From positions 1-34,986 of the forward strand of contig QCSN01000018.1 in assembly GCA_003211515.1 (NCBI GenBank): DNA of 34,986 bases, read 5' to 3'. This stretch comes from Synechococcus sp. AG-670-F04 (lineage in GTDB: Bacteria > Cyanobacteriota > Cyanobacteriia > PCC-6307 > Cyanobiaceae). The notes beneath the pieces are model-generated. The model was not told the origin of the DNA, made no database searches, and saw only the letters and a program-made list of their open reading frames with translations. The translations under genes and the position numbers were made by a program. This document shows positions 1 to 11,300 of this stretch, in pieces; the stretch's first letter is position 1; each line of letters starts with the position of its first letter.

Positions 1-3000
1 TTTTGTCACTTGAATCAGACTGTGAATTCGCGATCGATACGATCTTTGATTGGGCGGTATTGCCGAATTGCTTGAGGACGGCCCCATCGGTGGTGCCGAC
101 CTTGACATCATCGTCGTTGGCGCTTGTGGATTGCCCAGCACTGATGTTGGAGTCGCCGGTGATGTCTTGCGCGAAGGTCTTTTCGTTGAGTTCAGCGGCG
201 GTATAGAACTGATCGAGTTCCGGTTGGATGGTGCGTTTGGAATCGAGGGTGATGATGCGATAGATCACATCCGATTCGGCTTTGTAGGTGTTGGTTTCGC
301 GGACGGCAAGTTTGTAGTAATCGTCAGAGGTTGTTCCGGTTGTGCCGTTATCAAATTTGTTGGAGATCGCGAGAGCTTCTGATTGGAAGCTGGTGTCTTT
401 GTCGTAGGACTCCTTGACGTTGAGATCGACGTAGCCGCCATCGGGGCCTTTGATGGGATTGGTGGATGCCCCTTCTTTGATGAAGAGGAAGCCATTGCTG
501 CTCTGGCGAAGCCTGGAGCCGGCGGTATCGGTGGCGATAGCAGTGGTGGAGTTGGCATCGATGGTGGCGATGGATCCATTGCCGTCGATATCGAGCTGGA
601 AGGTGCTTTCCAGGGCGATGGCAGAGAAGAAGCGGGCCGAGGTGGCCCAATCGAGGGTGGATGTGTTCGCTGCGATGTTGTAGGTCTCGTAGCGCAGGGT
701 TTCGTTACCGCCGTCGGTTTCGGTTTCTTTGATGAGGAGTTTGTAGTAATCGTCGCTGCTATCGCTGGCTGTGCCGTTGTCCTGAATGTTGGAGATGGCG
801 AAAACTTCAGCTTTGTAGGACTTGCTGTTCACCGTCCAGCTGTGCTCAAAGTTCAGCAGTGCACCGGCGGCATCGACAACGGCATGTTTTGTGGAACCAC
901 CTGCGGGCTGAATGTAGAGATTGTTGTTGGAATCGAGGTGAGGTGTGGCGCCGCGGGTATCGGAATTAATGGCATTGAAGGTTGCATTAGCGGCTGACCA
1001 GATGCTGCTGTCACCGTCGAGATCTTGTTTGAGATCGGTTTCGTGAATGTTGGCATCTCCGAAGGTTTCGGATGCAAAGGAGAGGACGCCACTGAGTGAG
1101 ACTGTGTTGGTTTGCCAGAGGGTGAAGGCTTTGCCGGATTTGGGTTGGATGTGGTGTTTGGTGGCGAGCTTGTAGTAGTCGTCGGAGGCGTCAGAGGGGG
1201 TTTTATTGTCGTGTTTCTCGACGGCGAAGGGCGTGATGGTGATCGTCTCTTCAGTGGAGGATTCGGAGTGGGCGAGTGCGATGGGGCCATCGTTGTCATC
1301 AACGATGGCGATGGTGCGCCCGCTGTCTTTGATGTAGAGGGACTCCTCTGAATCCTGGGCGAGAACAGCACCTGTGGTGTCGGAGGAGAAGGCGGTGGTG
1401 GAGACGCTGGTGGCGGATTCAATGCCGCCTTTGCCGTTGAGGTCCTGGTTGAAGTCGGCTTCTTTGCGGCGGATGCCTTTGGACCTGGAGCCGGAGGCGG
1501 GGTCAAGAATGCCGGCTTTGGAGATCAGCCAGGTTTCCCAGAACGTGGTGGATTGTTGCTGTGAATTGCTGCGTTGTTTGTTACTGGATGCGGATGCTTT
1601 GGACTCGGTGATTTTGACGGCGAGTTGGAAGCAGTCTTTGCCGCCGACTTGCTTGGATTCAACGGCGACCGCTTCTGAGGTGACGGTGCGTGTTTGGTTA
1701 CCAAAGCTATCGGTGTAGGTGTAATTGAAGTTGGCGGTTTCACCGCTGCTTTCCTTGATGGGGATGCGGGTGTCATCGCTGGTGTCAACGCTGTCGTTGT
1801 CATCAACGATGAAGAGCGCTTTGTTGTTGTCGTGTTGGAGGCCATCGCCGCTGGTGTCTGTGGCGACAGTTTTCAGCGCGGAGGTATCAATGCCAAATTT
1901 GTTGTCGCCATCAAGATCGGCATTGTTTTTGTTGGTGCCAAAGAGGGACTCGCTGCCTTGAATGGAGGCCAGGGAAACGATCAGGTTGGGATCGAGCACC
2001 CCGTCGGCATTGGCATAGCGGAGTTCCCAATCAATGTTGGTGGAGCTTGGTGTGGTGTTGGTGTTTTTGAGGGCGATGACATAGCCGTTGGTGCTGATGC
2101 CTTTGCTGTTGGTGTAGGAGGTGGACTCAACGGCGACGGCCTGCGAGGTGAAGGCGCCGCCGGAGAAGGAATCGGTGGTGTTGAAATTGACGCGGTCGCC
2201 CCAGGCTTGGCTGAGGGGGATGTGTTCGTCGTCGCTGGTATCGCTTGTGGTGTCGGCGTCGGAGAGGATGTAGAAGAAGCCGTTTGAATCGCGCTTGAGC
2301 AGGTCGCCGTAGCTGTCGGATGCGACGGATTGCAGTGATGAGAAATTGAGGCCTGTGGCGCCGGATTGATCGATATCTTCCTTGAAGAGCTTGGATTCTT
2401 CTGCTGAGATGTCATCTTTAAAGATGACATTGTCGTAATCAACAATTCCCTGCTTGTTGATGGAATAGATCTCCCAATGGCTGTCTGATTTTGTGACGCC
2501 AGCGGCATCTTTTTCAGTGGAGGCGACCTGAACAGCGAGGCTGAAGGACTTGTCTGGATTGCGCTCAACAGCAACAGCTTTGGATGTGGATGAGCCGGCA
2601 CCCCAGGAATAACTGTGATCGAAGGAAACGGGGCTGCCGCCGGATTCGGTGATGCTGATGCGATTGTTGCCGTTGTTGTTGGTGATGTAGAGGAGTTTTT
2701 TGGTGTCTTTTTGGAGGCGGTGTCCCTTGGTGTCTGTGGAGAGGAATTTCAGGCCAGGGATATCACCTTTTTTCCCGGAGCCATCAAGATCTTGATGGAA
2801 GAAGTTTTCAAAGGAACTGATGGATTGTGTCCAGACGTTTTTCTCCCAGTTGATCTCACCGCTTTGGTCGATGGCATAGATCTGCCAGTTGGTGTCGGTT
2901 TGTTTGTTGCCGTCGTTGTCTTTGAAGGTATTGGTTTGCCTGACGGCAAGCTGGTAATAATCGTCGGAATTGTTCGATGGGGTTTGGTTGGTATTTTTTT

Positions 3001-5385
3001 CAACGGCGATCGCTTTCGATTTGTAGCTGCCATCGGACCAGCGCGACGATTGCTCGATGAAGCTGTCTTTGACTTCTAATTTGGTTGAGCCATCAATGAT
3101 GTAGAGGGATTTAGCATCATCTTCTTTCAGAAGGATGTTGTGTTTGTCAGTATTGCGTGATGTGAGTTGGATGGTTCCGGTATGGGTTTTGTTATCACCG
3201 TTGAGATCTTGCTTGAAAATGCTTTCGTATTTAAGGATCGAGCGTGTAAAGATGGAATCATCGAAGTTAAAGACCCCGGTGTTGGCATTGACCTGATGCA
3301 GCTCCCATTTGACGTTTGTGTCGGTTGATTTGTCTTCTAAGGTTGTGGATTCTTGCTGCTTGATGGCGAGCAGGTAATAGTCATCGGAGCTATCGGAAGC
3401 GGTGCCATTGTTTTGCTTGTCAGAAACAGCAAAAGGAGTGAGCTGGAAGCTGCCGGTGTCCCAGGAATGATTGACCGAGAAGCTTGGCGATCCGCCGTTG
3501 GGGTCTTTGAGCGCCAGAAGGGAGCTGTTGTTGGAGCCATCAAAGAGGAAGATGGCGCCTTCTTTAGAGAGTTTGGCGGTGTGCCCTTGTTTGTCGGTGG
3601 CGAGGGTGGAGAGTTTGGAGATGTTCAGGCCAATCTGCTTATCACCATTGAGGTCTTGTTTGAAGACCTTTTCGTAGCTGGCGATGGAGGGGGTGAAGGT
3701 TGGCGGTGTGGACCAATCGAGAACGGCCTCTTTGCTGGAATCGCCGTTGATGTCTTTGTAGGTGAGGGTATGGATTTCCCACATGACGGAGCCTGAGTTG
3801 CCGTCATCGCCGCTGTTGAGATCGGAGCCGTTGTTGTTGACGGTGGTGGGGCCACCACCACCATTGCCACCGCCATCACCACCACCACTGCCGGAGGAGG
3901 TGTCGGAGAATTTGATCGCAAGGGAGAAGCTTGTTGGTGTGGTGTTGTGTTGCTCCACAGCAAAAGCTTCCGCTTTGAAGGTGCCGCCTTCCCAGCTGGA
4001 GGAGAATTCGAGTTGGGGAGTTTGGCCGTGGGAATCGAGGATTTTGATGTTGTTGGATCCATCCCAGATGAAAAGCCTGTTGCCCTTGTTGTCCCGTTTG
4101 AGGGTGACACCGGATGGGGAGGAATCGGGAGTAACGGTGTCGGTGGAGATCAGCTGAAGGGAGTTGAGATTGAAGCCTTTGTTTGTATCGCCATCGAGAT
4201 CTGCATCGAAACGAAGCTCATAATCTGCGATGGGGACGTTGTAGGCGGTTTGATTCCAGAGGATGTTTCCGTTTTGATCGATGGAATAGACGATCCAGCT
4301 GTCATGGGAATCGCTACCACCTTCAAAGGAATGGGTGGATTGCTCATAGACCGCCAAGAGATAAACGTCATCAGAGGTATCTGAGGAGGTGCCGTTATCC
4401 CAGAGCTGAACCTGCCTGGATTGTCGTTTGAAGGAACCGCCGGGGAAGGTTTCCGATTCATCAAAACGAGCGGGCCCGAATTCATCTTTAACAGGAACTG
4501 TTGCGCCAGCTTGAGGAAGGATAAAGAGCTCATTGTTTTTATTGAGAGCGAGTTTGTCTCCGGTTGTGTCGTCGGATTTAGTGGTTAGAGCATTGGCTTT
4601 AAAGCCGATGGTGTTATCGAGGTTGAGGTCTTCTTTAAAGAGCTTTTCTTGGGAAGCGATATCACCGTGTTGGAAGGAGTTTGAATCGATGACGCCAGCG
4701 GCTGAGAGCTTGGCGGTTTCCCATTTTGTGGAGTTAGGTGAGTGAGAATCGCTAGTTTGGATGGCGATGATGAAGGAGCCATCGGGGAGTTGTTCAACGG
4801 CATGGATGGAGCGTGAGCCGCCGTTCCAAGAATCAATGAGTTGAGCGGGTTCACCCCAGGATTCAGTGATGAGAAGAGGAGAGTTGAGGCGATTTTCATC
4901 AAGGATATAGATGTTGTTGTTTTGATCTTTGAAGGCGGCGTGTCCTGTTTCTCCTTTGCGGATAATTTTTAGTTTCCCAGGATTAACACCGATGTAATTG
5001 TCTTGGTTAAGATCCTGCTTGAATTCTTCTTCTACCTGCGCGAGCGAGAGGATTTCAACGCTGTACTCGAATGTGCCACTGTTATTAAAGATGTATTTGT
5101 ACCATTCTTCTGATGCCTTGTTGTTGTCTGCAAATGTTTCCTTGATTGCAACTGCGTAAAAATCTTTGCCCTTTTCTTTGAAGCCTTCTACGGCTTCCAC
5201 CGCGAACGAGCCAGAGATGCCTTGCTCGGTGTCTTTCCAGCTGGATTCAGCAAGTTGATGATCTTCTCCAAGCAGTGGTTTGACCTTTGCAGATGTATTG
5301 CCATCAACAAAGATCGTGACCTTGCCGTTGTCTGGATTGATTGCAAAACGATCACCAATCTTGTCCTTGGTCGAAATCGTATCCG
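1..5385 (-). repeat. Array of about twelve aromatic modules with DxDGD-type loops, continuing out of the window
   Basis: A module of about 130-150 residues recurs. It contains an E-x-x-F-x-Q-D-L-N-G-D-x-x-I-G hinge, an LxIxDG strand, W-x-x-GSF, an AVAVE strand, TSDDYYxLAVK and a W-E-I-x-x-I-x-x-x-G strand. Hinge copies lie near 5015, 4625, 4205, 3655, 3210, 2790, 2375, 1915, 1440, 1020, 590 and 160, mostly 390-475 bp apart. The interval 4205-3655 is longer because one copy carries a Gly-rich insert (about 3820-3905). The hinge-plus-Trp pattern resembles the W_rich_C (Trp-rich Synechocystis C-terminal) family, though the match is partial. The D-x-N/D-x-D loops look able to bind calcium, as in EF-hand or dockerin loops. 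The array is cut by the window edge, so the copy number is a minimum. Confidence 0.7.
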
Positions 5386-8300
5386 CAATTGATTCCGCTG
5401 TGAACTGAATAAGATTGTCTCCACTCGCCTTGAACTGATTTCCGGATTTGTCTTTAAAGATGTTGCTCGCTGTAAAATCAAGTTTGTATGCTTTGCTGTT
5501 GACTAGATTGTTTTTGAAGTCGATATTGACTGTGTTGCTGGCATAGGAAACGCGTGAGCTATTGGCTTGGAGGGTTTCAATGGTTTGATTGTTGGCTTTG
5601 TCTTTTAAGAGGATGGAACCCGTTCCAGCAAGGACGGGTTCGTTGAAAGTAAGAACAACATTTTGCTTGATATCTAGCTTGCCGTTGTTGACTGGTGTAG
5701 TGGATAGAAGAATGGGCGGATCGGCATCTTCTGTTTCAAAGGAGGTGTTAAGACCTTTGAAATCGTTGGAGGAGCGATCAGTGACGATCCCTTTGGGTAG
5801 ATTGAGTGTGTAGGTGCTTGTGCTGAGGAATTTTTGCTTGGGTGTGATGGTGAGTGTGTTATTTGTGATATCAATAACATCTGAATTGGTGATTTTAATT
5901 TTGCGTTCATCCTGCTGACCATCACTCAAAGTGAGTGTGCCTTTGCCGGCCTTGATGTTTTCATTAAAAATCAACTTGATTGGAGAATTGATGCTGACAT
6001 CCGTGCTGCCTTTGCCGGGTGATCTGGCGGTCAGGACAGGGGCAGTAAGATCAGCGGTTGAGAAGTTGAAGGTTGTGAAATCACTGATGCCAGCAAAGGC
6101 ATTTCCGGCTTGATCGGTGATCGCCCCTGGTTCGAGCAGGAGGCTGTAAGACCGGTTTTCAAGCAGGTCTTTTGATGGGGTGATGATCAGCTGTGTGTCA
6201 TCGATGGAGACTTGGTTGCTGTTGACATTGATCTCGCGATGATCATTGCCTTGATCGGTGATTAAGAGTTTGCCGCTGCCGATTTTGATCGGTTCATTAA
6301 ATTGAAGGATGAATTGCTGATTGGTTAAAACACCGGTTTGATCGTCTGCTGGTGTGGTGCTTTTCAGCGTGGGAGGGAGAATATCTTGGGTTGTGAATTG
6401 AATGGTGGTTTGATCGCTGATACCAGAGAAGGGATTGCCAACGAGATCCAGCACTGCAGTCTGGGGGATCTGCAGTGAATAGGAGGTGGAACTATTGAGA
6501 TCAGCGGTTGGCTTGATTTTCAGAACCTTGTCACTGATGCTGATTTGCGTTTTGTCGGTGATATTGATTTGGCGGACATCTGCATCGCCATCGCTGATCG
6601 TGATCTTGCCTTGCCCGGCTTTGATCGCTTCTGTGAAGGTGAGTTTGATTTCACTGGCCACCGGAATATTGTCTGCACCTTTGCTTGGCGAGATGGTCTT
6701 TAATCGAGGCGCAACCGTTTCAATGGTTGTGAAATTAAGGGATGTTTTGTTGGTGATCCCCGCATAGGGATTGTCATGGGTGTCGGTGAAGGCACCCGGC
6801 GAAATTTTGATGTGGTAGCTGCTATCTGTGGCGAGGGGCTCGGCAAGATTGAGCGTTAGCGTGTTGCCATTGATGTTGATGCGGTTGGAATCAACAATGC
6901 TGATGCTGCGCGCATCGCCGTTCTGATTGTCCAGTTCGATGCTGCCTGCATCTGCCTGGATTGGCTCATCAAAGTTGAGCTTGATCGTGCTGCGATTACT
7001 GATATTGACGGCGTTATCAGCGGGCTCGCTGCTGAGTAACTTTGGCCCGGTTTGATCGGAGCTCTTGATTGTGAAGCTGTTGGAGGATGGGGCTGTGTCT
7101 GTGAATCCCTCGGTATCGGTGTAGCTGATCTGTGCCTTGATCGCCTTGTTGAGATCGGCGTTTGTGAGTGTGTAGGTGTCAGCGGTGGCGCCAGTGATGG
7201 GGTTGCCATTGCGCAGCCATTGAATCGAGCCGTCGCGGAGCAGATTGGGGCTGCCCTCTGGGTCCTCACCGTCCAATTGGAGGGTGAGCTTCTGGCCGAC
7301 AACAGGAGTTCCCACCAGTGAGATCTGGGCTTTGCCGGTATCAACGAGGCGATGGATGTCCGTTGGAACAGACCCGGCTGCAACGGTGTTATTGCTTTTC
7401 TTGACTGCGGCAAAGGCTGGATAGAAGTAGGAGTTCTTGCCCTGAGAAGCGGTGAACTGCTGGCTTGATGTGGCCTTGAGAGTGAGCTCCTGGGTGTTTT
7501 CGTTTTTGCTGTAGACGCGCACATAACCATCACGATCAAACACCCAGCGGATCGCTTGGTTGAGGGAGGACCGGTTGAGGTTTTGCTCCTGTGGAAGGGT
7601 GTAGCCGGTTCGTTTAAAGATCTTTTGATCTGTTGGATGAACAATGCTGGCCCTGCGATCCTCGACCCTCTGATCCCAAAGCGACGCCAGATCCGGCGAT
7701 GGCATCGCGTTGGTTATTGCGTGGGAGTCGCTAATTAAGCTGTCGTAGAGCTTTTTACCCGCGGATTTGATCTGCAGCGAACTGGGATCGTTGTAGTTGT
7801 AGAACCAGATGCCTTGGTCTGTGGTGGGGGTGAATTCAATGGCGCCACCTTGCTCAAGAGGCGTGAGAAGCAGTTGAACACTGGGATGTTGATCAAGAAG
7901 AGTATCGGTATTGCTTTTGAGACCGGAGCCTTGGAGTGAGCTGTATTGCGCGGTTGTGAAATTGAGCGATGTTTTGTCGGTAATACCGGCAAATGTATTG
8001 GGTGTACTGGCCTGATCGGTGATGGCGTTATGACTGATCTTGAGGTAGTAACTGCTCTCAGATTGAAGTGTGGGGCTTGGATTAATGGTTAGCGTCTTGC
8101 CGTTAACAGAAGCACTGGAGGGGATGATGGAATCATCAAAGGCGGCATGCAATCGGATGTGCCCGTTGCCGGAAAGCTGGATATTTTCATTGAATGTAAG
8201 AACAATATTGTCGACTTCATCGAAGCCATAGGAATCATCTGCCGGGGTGGATGTTTTAAGGAGCGGTTTGTCAGTATCGGCAATGTGGAAATTGAATGTG

Positions 8301-11300
8301 GTGGAATCACTGATCCCCGCGAAGGCATTGCCGGCTTTATCTTTGACGGCCTTGTTGTCGATCTTGATGGAGTAATCGGTGTCGCTCGCAAGATCAGCGG
8401 AAGGATTGATGACGAGGTTTTTGGCGTTATTGATCGAAACCTGTGTGCTGTCAGAGGCCTGAATTTTGTGAGTATCAGATGAACCATCATTGAAGATGAT
8501 GTATCCATCACCAAGGACGATGGGTTCACTGAATTCAATCTTGATGTTGGCTGATTTCTTGTTGTCTTTTGAATTATCGAAGGGTGATGTGCTGACGATG
8601 GTTGGCGCTGTTGCATCGCCTGTTTTGAAATTAAAGCTTGTGGTATCGCTGATACCTGCGTAGGGATTACCAGTGATGTCTTGAATCACACCGGAGGCAA
8701 TCTTGATGTGATAATCGCTGCTTTCTTGAAGTGGAGCTGCGGGGGTGATGGTAAGACTTTTATTATCAATTTCAACTTCATTGCTTGTGATATCAATATT
8801 GCGAAGATCTGATGCTCCATCAGAGATGAGAATGGTGCCTTTGCCAGCTTTAATCTTCTCGTTAAAGGTGAAGACGATCTTGCTTTTAGCGGGAACGGAG
8901 CTGCTGTTATCTGCAGGGGATGTGGAGGCGAGGAGAGGCTTATCAACATCCGCGGTAGTAAAATTGAGGGTTGTCTTGTTGCTAATACCTAGATAAGCAT
9001 TGTTGTTGGAGTCGAGAACTGCTGTGGAATCGATCTTGATATGATAATCCTTCTTACTTTTCAAGCTTGCAGATGGATTGATAATGATTTCATAGCCAGC
9101 GAACTTAATTTGCGAATCACCAACTGAGATAATATGTTTGTCTGAACCGTCATCACTTAAAATAGAAATATTGCCACTACCGGCTTTGATCGATTCGTCA
9201 AAGACAAGAACGATATCTGAGCTGGGAGAGAATGTTTTGGAATCATCTTTCGGATTACTGCTACTCAGCTTTGGCTTTGTTAAATCTGCCGTGGTGAACG
9301 ATAGATCTTCCAGTGGATTGTAGGCATTTCCTGCACGATCTTTAATGGCTCCTACTTCTACTTTAATCGAGTATTTCGTGTCACTTGCAAGGTCTTGGCT
9401 TGGATTGATCGTTAACTTGGCACCACTGATGCTCACCTGATTAGAGCCAATCGGAATTGACGTCTGATTGTTTTGATCGTCAGTCAAAACAATGTTTCCA
9501 GACCCGGCTTCGATCGCTTCGTTAAAGGTGAATACAAGGTTGCTGCTGGCCGTTACGTTTGTTTCATTATTAACAGGCTCGGTTTTGTTTAAAAGGGGCG
9601 CATTTTTATCAACTGTGCTGAAGTTAAGTGTGTTCGCACTGGTGATGCCCGTGAAGTCATGTCCTTTTTGGTCTTTAAGTGCTCCTTTATCGATTTTGAC
9701 GTGATACTTACTACTTCCATTCAGATTCTGTTTCGGATTAATAATTAACTTGGAGCCACTAATGCTAACTTGTGATGCATCGGTGATTGGAATGGTTCGA
9801 TTGTCTGAAGCACCATCGCTGATCTGTATCGTGCCTTTGCCGAGACTGATTGCCGCATTGAACACAACTTCAATGTTGCTATCTCCCCTCACATCAACAC
9901 TGTTATCGGATGGAGATGCGCTAACGATCCGAAGCAGTCGTGATTCGCGCGGGGTGAACAAAAGAGAGAATGTTGCTGCACCGACACCTTGTGCCTCTTG
10001 TTCGGATGATGGATTGCTTGGCTTTAATTGGCGCAAGCGAAGCGTAAATTGCTCTCCGGAACCTGTTGTTTCATAACCAATATCTGATCGGCCACTACTT
10101 GTGATTGAATCAACTACTTTTTCCTGATCATCAATAATCTCGGCTTCATACTCCGCTTGATCAGCCATATTGATCTCAACATTGATCCTTTGCGCGAGGC
10201 CAGCAAGAGCAGAACTGCCCAACTCGTAATAGAGCCATTCACCATCTTCACTTAAAGAGGCTGGGGCCGTTGTACCCATTCTCAATTCAGGTCGGCTGAT
10301 CACACCTAAATCAGATGCCTTACCTTTGAAATTGGCAAGTGTGCTTGCCTGTTGATCGCCTTGATGTGTGCCTTTCTGGTTGTTGTAAATCGTGGAGGGA
10401 GTCGTATCCGTTGGAGCATCTAAAATGATTGAAGCGGCATGGATGGGAACACCAGAGTTCTTGACTTCCAGGATGTAGTCACCACTGGTAAAATTCTGCC
10501 CTTCAACAAGATTATCTTTATCTGATTCGGCAACATTAATTCCTTCAGCATCGAAGAGCTTCAGGGATAGACCCGATAGCGTCTCATGGTCGGATCGAAT
10601 TTGAATGCTGGGCTGGGCACTGGTTGCCTCAGGTATTGTGAATTTAAAATATTTCGTCGTGGCACGATTCAGTGCTAATTGATTTAATTCAATCTTGGCG
10701 CCAGATAAACGGCCCAAATCAAAAGCATCAACTTTGGTTTGATTGAACGACGACCAATCAAAAACTTCAATGATCTGCTGCTTTGATGCTTGCTGGCCCA
10801 ATCGAGTCTCACTGCGCTGGCTGAGTCGTCCCTCCCCGTTTAAAAATTGATCCCACTTCGTATCCCTGATGAAGTTGGGATGGGGATTGGTGTACAAATC
10901 ACCAGCTCCACCCCAACGGGGGTAATAGATTGATAAGCCATCGGCATACATTTCAGATGCCGATTTGGCAACAACGCTTGTCTCAAGCTTTGCGACAACG
11001 GCATTAGCCGCATTGCGCAAGGATGAACTAAAAACAGTATTTTGGCCCACACCACGCATGAAAGCACCCAGGTCAATCGTATAACTATTACCGCCATAAT
11101 GAGGAGCAAATTCTCTAGCAACTTGAAAATGAATGCGTTTATCTTGACTTACCTTTTTGGATTCATCCACAAAATGCGCAATTGCTGCGGCCAGATCGGT
11201 TAATTGATTCGTTTGAATTGCCGACAACGTATCTTTGAACAAACCATCATGACGGCCATGATTCCAGTCGTAATCTTCAATCATATTTTTCACTAGCAAC

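Noticed and set aside
383-997. Plus-strand open frame of 204 codons rich in Gly, Val and Phe
   Set aside because: It lies fully antisense to the giant minus-strand gene. Its composition is the mirror of the repeat codons, and similar frames recur at each repeat copy.
853-1506. Minus-strand frame rich in Pro, Thr and Ser (and similar ones at 1525-1845, 1981-2601, 6856-7644, 8089-8616)
   Set aside because: These are out-of-frame readings of the same giant gene on the same strand. They have low-complexity composition and no family features.
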